Position numbers and translations under genes: made by a program. Source: Spirosoma spitsbergense DSM 19989 (GTDB lineage: Bacteria > Bacteroidota > Bacteroidia > Cytophagales > Spirosomataceae). Taken from it: 56,779 nt of DNA. The DNA lies in NCBI RefSeq assembly GCF_000374085.1, contig NZ_KB893546.1, positions 15,671 through 72,449 on the forward strand, read 5' to 3'. The stretch's first letter is position 1; each line of letters starts with the position of its first letter. Positions 9,210 through 17,011 of the stretch are shown here, in pieces. A model generated the notes under the pieces. That model ran no database searches. It was not told the origin of the DNA and was given only the letters and a program-made list of their open reading frames with translations.

Positions 9210-11185
9210 TTCTTCTTCGTGGTTATAATTACAACACCATTTTGCGCTTTAGGACCGTACGCAGCCGCTGCCGATGCGTTTTTCAGGACATCAATCGACT
9301 GGATGTTATTCGGGCTGAGCGTACTAATGTCATTATTAGGAGCTTCAACGCCGTTAATGATGTAAAGCGGTTTGCCACCGTTGAGCGCATTCCCCCTGAT
9401 TCGGACCGAAGTGCCAGAACGGTTAAGTGAATCGGGGAGTGGCATAGCATACCTATTAGGACTATCTGTGTCGCCATCGCTGGTATTCTTCATAGGATTG
9501 ATAAAAAAAGATGAAGGCTTTGCAGAACCGGCATCGTATAGGTCGATTTGGCCTGTTTCAACGTTAGCGTGGACTGAATCACCTGCCTGAAAACGAATAG
9601 GTGGATTCTGATTCATGCCGGTGCGCTTGTCTTCTTTCTTTTCCAGTTCGAACTGAATGGGCAGATTGTATTGTACAGATACAGGTTTACCGTTTTGCTT
9701 ACCGGGATTCCACTTCGGCATTTGGCTCACCACGCGCACCGCTTCTTCATCGCAGCCAAAACCAATACCTTTCAAAATGCGTAATTCCTGGATTTCACCC
9801 GTATTAGAAACGACGAACCGTACATAAACCCGTCCCTCTACTTTATTCTTTTGGGCTTCTGTCGGGTAGCGGATGTTATGAATAAGGTATTGACTCAGAG
9901 CTTTCATCCCCCCCGGAAATTCAGGTTGTTGCTCAACCACCGTAAAAACTTCACCGTTACTACTGGTCTTGCTGGTCGGTGTGGTTGAGATAATGGGTTT
10001 TTCTTGTTCCGGCTTTGGGCCGTTAGCTACCACCACTACTGGCTCTAATCCCGTTGTAGCAACGGCCATTCGCACGTGTATAGTCGTATGGCCGTTAATG
10101 GGTACGCTTTGTTTGATAAATCCAACAAAACTGAACTCTAATGTAGCGTCTTTCGGTACATTCAATAGTTTATATCGACCATCTGAACCAGTGCTGGTAA
10201 ACTGCATTGGCTTTTTAACAATAACTGTTACACCCGGCAACGGCTTCCCATCCACCGCACTTTTCACCTGGCCAGATACGCTAATCGTATCATCGGTTGC
10301 CTGTTTTACTACCGCCGTAATTTGCTCCCGTGCGGTGGTCATGGCCAGTAGTCCGAATACCAGCGGTAATACCAGTACATACTTGCCCAGTGCCCAGCGA
10401 GCCGTGGCCCGTTGGTGGAGCATCTGAATGCGGAGTTTGAGCAGGGAGGGGGTGAAGAAGCCGTTGGTCAGTGAGTTGGTTTGCAGGCCGAAACTGTATT
10501 CGACCAGGAAGCGGGCGTAAGCGCTGGGTTGATGGATTTGTTTGTCGGCCAGGAACTCGTGAACCTGCCGCAGTAGCCGGTCGGTGAGCCAGAGCGTGGG
10601 AAAAGCCCAGAAAATGGCTCGCAGGATGGCCATGCCGATCACATCGGCACTGTGCCACTGCCGAATATGAACCAGTTCGTGCCGTAGAATAAGCGGGTTA
10701 TCCGTATCGGACGGATTGAGTATTAGGAACCGGAAAAAAGAGAAGGTTGCTACAGCTGGGTCATCAGGTTGCACCCGCACAAACTCGTCTTCCACCTGCC
10801 GGGGTGATTGCCGAATTAACCAAAGCAACCGACTAATCCGAATGACTAGCCGAACCAGTATAAATAGGGCTATCAATCCGTATATTATCAGGCCCATTTG
10901 CTCCCAGTCCATACCAGAGTTGGTAGGTAACGTCTGGGTAGTGGGAGACATAGCCATTGTTTCGGGCAATGTAACGAAGGTCGTTGGTAATGATAACTGA
11001 GGCAATGTTTCGACCGTTTTTGTGGGCAGGACAGCGAACGGTAATCCCAGCGATAGTACCACCGACAAGAGGAGGTATGCCCGGTTGAGACTGAAGAAGG
11101 TATGCCGACGAAGGAACAGCCAATAGCAGCTTACAAACAGCAGGCCGTACAGATTGGCTTTCAGCAGGTAGTCGAGTGCATTCAT
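9206..11185 (-). CDS. BlaR1-like M56 peptidase with carboxypeptidase-regulatory, TonB-C and plug-like domains
   Basis: 659 residues. Membrane helices surround an M56 core with HELVH (His169, Glu170, His173) and RQVHEFLADKQ. After the fourth membrane segment come a carboxypeptidase D regulatory-like beta-sandwich (about 305-385, VSGQVKSAVDGKPLPGVTV), a TonB C-terminal domain (about 410-510, VVEQQPEFPGGMKALSQYL to QMPKWNPGKQNGKP), and a TonB-receptor plug-like end (GGKPLYIINGVEA, NNIQSIDVLKNASAAAAYG, NGVVIITTKKK). This stacks one TonB-partner module and two TonB-receptor modules on a sensor protease. It overlaps the blaI stop by 4 nt and the next M56 ATG by 4 nt, so it is the central gene of a coupled operon. 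Confidence 0.9.
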   Translation of the reverse strand: MNALDYLLKANLYGLLFVSCYWLFLRRHTFFSLNRAYLLLSVVLSLGLPFAVLPTKTVETLPQLSLPTTFVTLPETMAMSPTTQTLPTNSGMDWEQMGLIIYGLIALFILVRLVIRISRLLWLIRQSPRQVEDEFVRVQPDDPAVATFSFFRFLILNPSDTDNPLILRHELVHIRQWHSADVIGMAILRAIFWAFPTLWLTDRLLRQVHEFLADKQIHQPSAYARFLVEYSFGLQTNSLTNGFFTPSLLKLRIQMLHQRATARWALGKYVLVLPLVFGLLAMTTAREQITAVVKQATDDTISVSGQVKSAVDGKPLPGVTVIVKKPMQFTSTGSDGRYKLLNVPKDATLEFSFVGFIKQSVPINGHTTIHVRMAVATTGLEPVVVVANGPKPEQEKPIISTTPTSKTSSNGEVFTVVEQQPEFPGGMKALSQYLIHNIRYPTEAQKNKVEGRVYVRFVVSNTGEIQELRILKGIGFGCDEEAVRVVSQMPKWNPGKQNGKPVSVQYNLPIQFELEKKEDKRTGMNQNPPIRFQAGDSVHANVETGQIDLYDAGSAKPSSFFINPMKNTSDGDTDSPNRYAMPLPDSLNRSGTSVRIRGNALNGGKPLYIINGVEAPNNDISTLSPNNIQSIDVLKNASAAAAYGPKAQNGVVIITTKKK

Positions 11186-11553
11186 TGGTCTTTCTGTTTG
11201 TTTAGGAGATTGATGATTTCGTCGGCTTCTTTCAGGCTGATGTTTTTGTCCTGCACGAAAAAAGACACCAGCTTTTTGAGGGAATTGTCGAAGTAGTTGG
11301 CCATCAGTTGCTCGGTCTGGAAACGGCGGTATTCTTCTTCCGTAATGAGCGGAAAATACTCGTGCGTTTTACCGTACGCAGTGTAGCCAACCAGTTCCTT
11401 TTTCTCCAGAATTCGGATAATGGTGGAAACGGTATTGTAAGCGGGTTTTGGAAGAGGTAACTCGGCAAGTACGTCTTTGACGAATCCTTTTTTGAGTTGC
11501 CACAGCACCCGCATTATTTCTTCTTCTGCTTTGGTCAGTTCACGTATCGGCAT
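11182..11553 (-). CDS. BlaI/MecI/CopY family transcriptional repressor
   Basis: 123 residues, the usual BlaI length. The winged-helix domain is at 1-75: LTKAEEEIMRVLWQLKKGFVKDVL, then the recognition segment PAYNTVSTIIRILEKKELV and the wing AYGKTHEYFPLI. The C-terminal dimerisation helices (EEYRRFQTEQLMANYFDNSL, LVSFFVQDKNISLKEADEII) carry the region normally cleaved by BlaR1. It is the first gene of the operon with the two M56 proteins (ATGA overlap). Two palindromes sit just upstream and are likely its own operators, so autoregulation with derepression by M56 proteolysis is the expected scheme. Confidence 0.92.
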   Translation of the reverse strand: MPIRELTKAEEEIMRVLWQLKKGFVKDVLAELPLPKPAYNTVSTIIRILEKKELVGYTAYGKTHEYFPLITEEEYRRFQTEQLMANYFDNSLKKLVSFFVQDKNISLKEADEIINLLNKQKDQ

Positions 11554-11582
11554 AGTCTTCTCGGTTGTGTAAGATGGTCAGT

Positions 11583-11626
11583 GAAAGGTATGACTAATGA
11601 TTTAGTTTTACAACTAATCTATTAGT
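11583..11626 (-). promoter_or_regulatory. Double BlaI-type operator over the blaI-M56-M56 promoter
   Basis: Two palindromes lie in tandem: ACTAATGATTTAGT (11593-11606) and ACTAATCTATTAGT (11613-11626, within the perfect dyad AACTAAT-CT-ATTAGTT). Their centres are 20 bp apart. On the minus strand a -7-like TACCTTTC (11583-11590) sits immediately downstream, so bound repressor would cover the promoter. The gene start at 11553 is about 30 bp further on. Assignment to BlaI is by position. Confidence 0.7.
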
Positions 11627-11666
11627 TAATTTGTTGAAATTTTTTTGACGAGGGTAAAAAGTACAT

Positions 11667-11710
11667 TGTCCTTGTCATTTCTCGGCACGGGCGTTAAAAT
11701 GACAAGGACA
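11667..11710 (-). terminator. Hairpin after the MetE-like gene
   Basis: TGTCCTTGTCATTT (11667-11680) pairs perfectly with AAATGACAAGGACA (11697-11710). It lies 24 bp beyond the stop of the minus-strand gene at 11734 and before the blaI promoter. No strong U-run, so it may be an intergenic palindrome acting as a terminator. Confidence 0.5.
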
Positions 11711-11733
11711 GAAGGGATGACAACGAGGTAATT

Positions 11734-12762
11734 TTACAACTCGCCCCGAACGATTTTTGCCCCAGCCACCAGGTTGGTGAGTTTCTGTTTGGCGGCCCAG
11801 CGGGCGGTTTGGCTCAGGCCACAGTCGGGGGCAACGGCTAGTTTTTCGGCCGGTACGTGGGGCAGGCATTTACGGATGCGTTCGGCCACATCCTCGGGCG
11901 TTTCGATGTAGTAGCTTTTTACGTCGATGACACCCACCGCAACATCGAACTTCTCGGCAAAGCGTTCCAGCAGATGCACTTCGGAGAAGTTCAGGATGGT
12001 CATTTCCGAGTGCAGTTCATCGACGGTCATGTCCAGAAAATCGGGGAGCATAGGCGCAATTGTCTTTTTACCAACCGAGCGGCCTTTGTAGTTCCCGAAG
12101 CACAGGTGCATGGATAATCGGGTTTTGCCCACACCCGGTGCCACCGTCCGGTTGAAAATATCGACAAATCGTTTGGTGTCTTCCCGGTAGGCATAGCACG
12201 ACATGGAGGGCTCATCGACGCAGATTTCGGGTACGCCCAATTCAACCAGGGTAGCAATTTCCTTACTGACCAGCGGTAGCAGCGCTTCTGTTACCTCCCA
12301 ACGGTCTTTATATAAACTACCCGGCAACAAACGGCCACTCAGCGTGTACGGACCGGGAATAGAGACTTTCAAGCCCTGCCCTTCGGGAGCCAGTCGTTTG
12401 AGCCGCAGATATTCCTCCACTACGCCCAATCCGCCCGGCGCAGTTAGAGGCTCAACAATGTTGTGCTTACCCCGCTGGTCGTGCGCAGGTGGGCCAAACC
12501 GCCGTAGTTCAGATTCGTTGTTCTGAATACCGTTGATATACCCGTAAAAGGAAAGGTTGAAATCAAACCGGGTTTGCTCGCCATCGGTAATAACATCCAG
12601 ACCAGCTGCTACCTGGTCGTGAACGGAAGCAATCACGGCATCGTCAATCATTTCATTGATATCAGCCGGGCCGAACTGCGAAAGATTCTGGCTGGAGAAT
12701 TCAAGCCAGCCCGGAAATGGCATCGAGCCGACAACGGTAGTTTTGATAGGAACGGGTTGCAA
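11734..12762 (-). CDS. Core MetE-like (cobalamin-independent methionine synthase C-terminal type) methyltransferase
   Basis: 342 residues, matching a stand-alone MetE catalytic barrel without the N-terminal folate-binding half. The opening KTTVVGSMPFPGW is the usual barrel start. DGEQTRFDFNLSFYGYINGI, VDEPSMSCYAYRED, HLCFGNYKGR (His and Cys zinc ligands), a Glu in the following strand and PDCGLSQTARWAAKQKL (last Cys ligand) complete the zinc site. Family knowledge: such core-MetE proteins use methyl donors other than polyglutamyl-folate. The donor here is unknown. The start is a TTG: an in-frame TAA lies 15 bp upstream with no ATG between, and starting at the next Met would remove the conserved first strand. 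A hairpin follows the gene. Confidence 0.82.
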   Translation of the reverse strand: MQPVPIKTTVVGSMPFPGWLEFSSQNLSQFGPADINEMIDDAVIASVHDQVAAGLDVITDGEQTRFDFNLSFYGYINGIQNNESELRRFGPPAHDQRGKHNIVEPLTAPGGLGVVEEYLRLKRLAPEGQGLKVSIPGPYTLSGRLLPGSLYKDRWEVTEALLPLVSKEIATLVELGVPEICVDEPSMSCYAYREDTKRFVDIFNRTVAPGVGKTRLSMHLCFGNYKGRSVGKKTIAPMLPDFLDMTVDELHSEMTILNFSEVHLLERFAEKFDVAVGVIDVKSYYIETPEDVAERIRKCLPHVPAEKLAVAPDCGLSQTARWAAKQKLTNLVAGAKIVRGEL

Positions 12763-12815
12763 ATCAGTAGTTAGTTAAAGCACTATATACGAATCAAAAT
12801 TCAGGCATTGGCTCA

Positions 12816-13184
12816 TCAGCTATAATCGCTGATACGGGCAATTTTGCCATCGCTGAAGGCGAAAACGGTTACGCCCCGTAATGATAGAACTTCCCCGGCT
12901 TTTGCTCCGGCAGGTAAGTCAACGGCCAGAATCGAGTTGTAGTCAATTTCAACGGCGGCTGTTCGGTCGCTCAGTGTCAGTGAGCGAATAGTTTGTTGCC
13001 TGATTCTGAACAAACCTATCGACTGCCGTGCCAGAGCCTCGAAAGCGGCTTTGCCACTCGTTGTGGTAATTTCGTTCGTATTCGATACATTTTCAAACAC
13101 GATTACATCGTGCAACAGGGCCACCATGTCAGCAACATTCATGGCGTTATAAGCGGCAATGTATTGGCGAATTAAGGATTCCAT
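12816..13184 (-). CDS. SnoaL/NTF2-like small protein
   Basis: 122 residues with the SnoaL-type pattern: MESLIRQYIAAYNAMNVADMVALLHD at the N-terminus, then FENVSN, a central helix and beta strands VEIDYNSIL and SLRGVTVFAFSDGKIARISDYS. These proteins form a cone-shaped fold that either catalyses small isomerase/hydrolase reactions or only binds ligand. No catalytic assignment is possible. An upstream in-frame ATG at 13211 would add nine residues (MHNASFPRI), but family members usually begin at the MESLIRQYI helix. It is followed upstream by a GNAT gene on the same strand, 54 bp away. Confidence 0.75.
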   Translation of the reverse strand: MESLIRQYIAAYNAMNVADMVALLHDVIVFENVSNTNEITTTSGKAAFEALARQSIGLFRIRQQTIRSLTLSDRTAAVEIDYNSILAVDLPAGAKAGEVLSLRGVTVFAFSDGKIARISDYS

Positions 13185-13238
13185 TATTCGGGGAAACGAT
13201 GCGTTGTGCATCGAAAAAAGTTGCCTGATGTGTTTTAT

Positions 13239-13745
13239 CTACTCCATAATGTATTCCCACCACAGTATATCTTCTACCCGGCCGAACAGACTAAAGCCAT
13301 TTTTTTCCAGCACTTTTTGAGACGCTATATTCTGGGCTTCCGTATCGGCTACGATTCGCTCTACATGGGGTTGCTGATTCGCCCAGCTAACCAGTGCGCC
13401 CACCATTTCGGTCATGTACCCTTGCCGGCGGAGGGTAGGATAGGTACCGTAGCCAATCTCAATCGAACCCGTTTCGTCGGGTTCACCTTTGAATTTTGCT
13501 TCAGCCACAAATTGCTGTTTCTCCCGGTCAATAGCCAGCCACATGGTATGATAAAGTGGGTCCAGCGTAGGGTCCTGCAAGCGGGGTATCGTAAAATGGG
13601 TAACGATACTCCGGGTTGGTTCAACGGGCGTTCTGTACCCTTTCTTTATGCCTATCGCCTGTTCCAGCCTGTAGTTGTCGGCTATGTATAGTCGAAGGTG
13701 ATCCAGGGTAAGCGGAATTAGGGTTAGGCGTGGGGTCTCAAGCAT
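13239..13745 (-). CDS. GNAT family (RimJ/RimL-like) N-acetyltransferase
   Basis: 168 residues. The first strand LETPRLTLIPLTLDHLRLYI is the typical RimJ-type start. The acetyl-CoA loop is seen as GTYPTLRRQGYMTEMVGALVSWA (Q/R-x-x-G-Y/G-x pattern), followed by the late motif VADTEAQNIASQKVLEKNGFSLFGR in which the conserved Asn and the LEKNGF turn are intact. It transfers acetyl from acetyl-CoA to an unknown amine. It lies 13 bp downstream of the SDR gene in a compact minus-strand run, suggesting co-transcription. Confidence 0.88.
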   Translation of the reverse strand: MLETPRLTLIPLTLDHLRLYIADNYRLEQAIGIKKGYRTPVEPTRSIVTHFTIPRLQDPTLDPLYHTMWLAIDREKQQFVAEAKFKGEPDETGSIEIGYGTYPTLRRQGYMTEMVGALVSWANQQPHVERIVADTEAQNIASQKVLEKNGFSLFGRVEDILWWEYIME

Positions 13746-13758
13746 GGAGTAATCCTGT

Positions 13759-14541
13759 TCATAATTGCCCCTCGCTCACGCTCCAGCCACCGTCGACTGT
13801 GAGCACCTGCCCGGTGGTAAAGGCCGATTGATCGGACATGAAATAAACGGCGGCTCCATCCAGATCGTTGGCGTGACCAATGCGTCCGCCATCGAGGGGC
13901 TGCTTGGTTTTAGTAAAAGCCATGATCGTATCATCCTGCGTAGCTCGCTGTGCCATGGGTGTTTCAACCAGGGCAGGCGCCAGTACATTGACGCGGATGT
14001 TTTCGTTGGCGTAATAAGCTGCCACTGATTTTGTAAAGCCGATTACGCCTGATTTCATGGCGGCATACGCGTGCGTGGCGAAGTACGTGGGGGAGGGGCT
14101 CGACCCCAGCACCGATCCCATGTTCAGAATGGTGCCACCCCCGCCCTGCGCCCGGAAAGCCCGTACAGCCGCCTGATTGGATAGCATGAGCGATGTCAGG
14201 TTCAGGTTAACCGTGTAGTTCCAGCCATCGAGCGTAATATCATGCAGAGGGCCATCGCCATACCGTCGGCCACTACCGCCCGCTACGTGAAATAGTCCGT
14301 CAAAACCACCGAAAATCTGCTGACAAAGCGCAATGGCTTTGGGAGCCGTTTGCGGATCGGACGCATCACCCGACATGGCCAGGCCGTTACCTTCTAACTG
14401 ATTTTCGGCTGTTGCACAACTTTCGGAATTGCGTCCGACCACCACAACATGAGCGCCTTCCCGTACGAACGCCAGCGCGGCCGACAGGCCCATACCCGTT
14501 GTACCACCTATGACAACAATCTTTTTATTATCTAACCACAT
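13759..14541 (-). CDS. Short-chain dehydrogenase/reductase (SDR)
   Basis: 260 residues, classical SDR. The cofactor motif is GGTTGMGLSAALAF at the N-terminus. A VVVVGRNSESC segment follows the second strand and suggests NADP(H). The structural motif is HVAGGSG (an NNAG variant). The catalytic Ser lies in LNMGSVLGSSPSP, with Tyr-x-x-x-Lys as HAYAAMKSGVIGF. NVLAPALVETPM and FTTGQVLTVDGGWSV form the usual C-terminal signature. The substrate is not evident. It sits between the toxin-antitoxin pair (11 bp upstream) and the GNAT gene. Confidence 0.9.
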   Translation of the reverse strand: MWLDNKKIVVIGGTTGMGLSAALAFVREGAHVVVVGRNSESCATAENQLEGNGLAMSGDASDPQTAPKAIALCQQIFGGFDGLFHVAGGSGRRYGDGPLHDITLDGWNYTVNLNLTSLMLSNQAAVRAFRAQGGGGTILNMGSVLGSSPSPTYFATHAYAAMKSGVIGFTKSVAAYYANENIRVNVLAPALVETPMAQRATQDDTIMAFTKTKQPLDGGRIGHANDLDGAAVYFMSDQSAFTTGQVLTVDGGWSVSEGQL

Positions 14542-14552
14542 TGAATCTGAAA

Positions 14553-14897
14553 TTAGTAAAGGTCTAATGTAAGCCGTAAACGGTTTTTAAGTTCGGCGTA
14601 AATCGTGTCGGACACTTGCCCTAACTCGCTGGTAAAGATAGATTTATCGAGAGTAGCCAATTTGTCCATTTTAAAAACCGACGCTTTACTCAGCCCCGTG
14701 TCATTAAAATCATTGTGAGACGTTTTCAGGACATAATCGGCCGTACCGGGTAAAGCAGGAGTGACTGATGAGATGAAAGCAACGATACATCGGAATCGGC
14801 AGGATTGTTCCCTGACAATACGATAGCAGGTCGTCTTTTTGTAGAACTTAGTGTCCGTAAAAGGAAATTTGGTCAGCACAATTGTTCCCCGGTCCAT
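14553..14897 (-). pseudogene. MazF/PemK-like toxin with a scrambled internal frame
   Basis: 114 codons are open, but the family pattern is broken. Residues 1-20 (MDRGTIVLTKFPFTDTKFY) and the part from VAFISSVTPALPG to the end fit MazF/PemK toxins. The stretch in between (14787-14837) reads as a cysteine- and arginine-rich segment unlike the family. In the +1 frame the same DNA encodes KRRPAIVLSGNNPADSDV, exactly the conserved core expected there, including the RP motif. One extra A in an A5 run (near 14840) and one missing base near 14787 explain this. The start is ATG at 14897, sharing a base with the antitoxin TGA (TGATG). Probably an inactive toxin, or a double sequencing error. Confidence 0.75.
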
Positions 14898-15139
14898 CAA
14901 TACGTAACTTTTGAATCAGCATCGGTATATACGTCTTCCTCCTCCTCAGCAAGAAAAGCAAATGCCTTACTTTGCTCAACAAGCTGCTGTATATTGGCAC
15001 CACGCACATCGTCCGCCTTCGTGGAAGCATCCGGTTTATCCTGTAAAAAGGTAATGATGACCTCTTGAGGAGCCTTCACATTCACTGGCTGTAATAGTTT
15101 TATACTTTTACCGTCGTAAATGGCTTTTACACGTAGCAT
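14897..15139 (-). CDS. AF2212-like antitoxin
   Basis: 80 residues. The N-terminal half, MLRVKAIYDGKSIKLLQPVNVKAPQEVIITFL, is the compact beta fold of the AF2212/DUF104 antitoxin family (typical text: KAIYEGGVFKPLEPVDL). The C-terminal half contains NIQQLVEQSKAFAFLAEEEEDVYTD, an acidic helix that probably wraps the toxin. The stop overlaps the ATG of the MazF-like gene by one base, the usual antitoxin-first organisation. If the toxin is dead, this antitoxin may be under relaxed selection or may act on another toxin. Confidence 0.82.
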   Translation of the reverse strand: MLRVKAIYDGKSIKLLQPVNVKAPQEVIITFLQDKPDASTKADDVRGANIQQLVEQSKAFAFLAEEEEDVYTDADSKVTY

Positions 15140-15220
15140 GTGCTTGGAATATTAATTGAGTCTGCAAGAAACGAAATAGACTGCTGAACGCCAACCGGCG
15201 GCTATGATTGTTGTATTGAT

Positions 15221-15228
15221 TATCTTTG
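15221..15228 (+). promoter_or_regulatory. -7 box upstream of (or overlapping) the Uma2-family gene start
   Basis: TATCTTTG fits TAnnTTTG exactly. It overlaps the TTG at 15226. If it is used, translation must begin further in, for example at GTG 15247 or ATG 15298. Confidence 0.45.
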
Positions 15229-15714
15229 ATAAAAACTCAGTTCTCTGTGGAAACGAACCAATTCGACTTCATCGAAGAATACCAATCGGAAGATGTCATG
15301 TCGCTGAATCACTCACGTATTATCAATCGGGTAAGCGTTGCGCTCAGCCGGTATGATGATAATTATGATGTTTTTCCGGAGTTAGAACTTGAATTATCGA
15401 CAGGAAAGTGCAAGCCGGACGTAGCCGTCTATAAAAACCTGCCTGTCGATTGGTTCAACGATATCATGTATTTCAACCAGCCACCAATTATTGCGATAGA
15501 GGTACTATCGCCTAAACAAGCGGTCACTGACTTGACCGACAAAGCGTTAAATCTGTACTTTCCGGCTGGCGTACAGGTCGTATGGATTATCATACCAACC
15601 CTTCGTATTTTACAGGCGCTACTACCCGATAGTTCTACCCAAACCTGGTCGAGCGGATTGATGACTGACCCCGTTACGGGGATGGAACTGGATCTAGGGT
15701 ATTTGTTTAAATAA
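15226..15714 (+). CDS. Uma2 family (DUF820) endonuclease-like protein
   Basis: 162 codons from the longest reading (TTG start). Core motifs of the Uma2 PD-(D/E)XK fold are present: VFPELELELSTGKCKPDVAVYKN, IIAIEVLSPKQAVTDL and KALNLYFPAGVQVVWIIIP, with the catalytic-type Asp-Glu-Lys set KPDVAVY/AIEVLSP. It lacks the usual N-terminal EEYLAWEE...GE strand-turn, going directly from FIEEYQSED to the HSRIINRV helix, so it is a short version. The start is uncertain because a good -7 box overlaps the TTG. Function in vivo is unknown. The family is abundant in Bacteroidota and Cyanobacteria and often monocistronic, as here. Confidence 0.75.
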   Translation: MIKTQFSVETNQFDFIEEYQSEDVMSLNHSRIINRVSVALSRYDDNYDVFPELELELSTGKCKPDVAVYKNLPVDWFNDIMYFNQPPIIAIEVLSPKQAVTDLTDKALNLYFPAGVQVVWIIIPTLRILQALLPDSSTQTWSSGLMTDPVTGMELDLGYLFK

Positions 15715-15753
15715 AAAGGCCGGACAGGTATAGAAAGTAAACCTGCCAACTGG

Positions 15754-16947
15754 TCAAGCCACATCCCGCTCAATAATCTTTCCGCTGGCTTTCTCTTTCA
15801 GAATCAGTTTATTCCGGCCATCGTGGGTCATTTCCTGCTTGATGAGGTAGTGGTCTGCATCGTATTCCACCAGAGTCGATTCGGGTTTTAGTCCTTCCTG
15901 ACCGCGCCAAACCGGCAACTGCACGGGTTCCCACTGTTTGGTTTCTGCCGATTTATACGCGGCATCCAGCACGGCATTCACGATGTAGCCGTCGTAGAAG
16001 GTTTCGGCGGGTTCGCGACCTTCCTCCTGCGACTTGAACATGTCGGTAAACATGTGATTGTAGCCCAGGTCATTCACTTCATCACCCACGGGGAAGAGCC
16101 AGCCCGTATTCGATTCGGCTTTCTCTGCCACGTAATCGGCCCCTACCCCTGTGGTGAACATCTCGAAGCCGGTACGGAGGAAATTATTGATCCAGATGGT
16201 GCCTTCGGTACCCATCACTTCGTCGCGGAGGTCCATACCACCCCGGAAGGTCCAACTCACCTCAAACTGCCCGATGGCCCCGTTTTCGTATTTTACCAGC
16301 GCAATGGCGTGGTCTTCGGCGTCGATGGGTTTCACCTGCGTGGCCGCCCAGCACATAACCTCTACGGGCTTTACATCTTTACCGATAAAATTCCGGGAGA
16401 TCTCAACGCAGTGGCAACCCAAATCAAGCATACAGCCGCCCCCGGCCTGTTCCTTATCCCAGAACCAGTCGGAGTGGGGGCCGGGGTGCGTTTCGCGGGA
16501 TTTGGCCCACAGAATTCGGCCTAAAGCACCATTTTTGACGCTTTCCAGCGATTTCAGGAACTTAGGTGTGTAGCACAAATCTTCCAGATAACCGGCAAAA
16601 ATGCCCGCTTCTTCGGCCGTTTTCATCATCCGCAGGGCTTCTTCTCCCGTGCGACCCAGCGGCTTGGTACAAACCACCGATTTCTTGTGTTTCGCACACA
16701 GGTTGACGGCCGTTTCGTGAATGTTGTTAGGCAGGGCAATGCAAACCATGTCCACATCGGGGTGGGCAATGACGGCTTCCATGTCAGTGGAGGCAACGTC
16801 GCAGCCGTAATCGGCTTTGAATTTATCGGCAGTTTCCTGACGGCGGGCGTAGATGGCGGTTACTTTGTCGCGGCTGCGCTGGCCGTGAATGGATTCGGCG
16901 TAGAAGCGGCCAATGAAGCCACCGCCGAGCATAGCAATACGTTGCAT
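15754..16947 (-). CDS. Gfo/Idh/MocA family NAD(P)-dependent sugar oxidoreductase
   Basis: 397 residues. The N-terminal Rossmann fold has GGGFIGRFYAESIHG and VCIALPNNIHETAV. The catalytic lysine is in CTKPLGRTGEEALRM (a TKP variant of the usual EKP). The C-terminal alpha/beta domain starts near residue 125 and contains DLGCHCVEISRNFIGKDV, which includes the HxxD/HxxE-type active-site histidine, and GQFEVSWTFRGGMDLRDEVMGTEGTI. No signal peptide, so it is cytoplasmic. Family members oxidise or reduce sugars or inositols, and 3-keto-sugar interconversion would fit the DUF1080 and GMC genes in the window. It is divergent from pnuC with a 64-bp gap. Confidence 0.9.
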   Translation of the reverse strand: MQRIAMLGGGFIGRFYAESIHGQRSRDKVTAIYARRQETADKFKADYGCDVASTDMEAVIAHPDVDMVCIALPNNIHETAVNLCAKHKKSVVCTKPLGRTGEEALRMMKTAEEAGIFAGYLEDLCYTPKFLKSLESVKNGALGRILWAKSRETHPGPHSDWFWDKEQAGGGCMLDLGCHCVEISRNFIGKDVKPVEVMCWAATQVKPIDAEDHAIALVKYENGAIGQFEVSWTFRGGMDLRDEVMGTEGTIWINNFLRTGFEMFTTGVGADYVAEKAESNTGWLFPVGDEVNDLGYNHMFTDMFKSQEEGREPAETFYDGYIVNAVLDAAYKSAETKQWEPVQLPVWRGQEGLKPESTLVEYDADHYLIKQEMTHDGRNKLILKEKASGKIIERDVA

Positions 16948-17011
16948 AGGGTAAGAGTTCAGTTAAGGGGTTAATCCGTACTTTCGCACCGCTAAATAGG
17001 AGAAATCTCCG

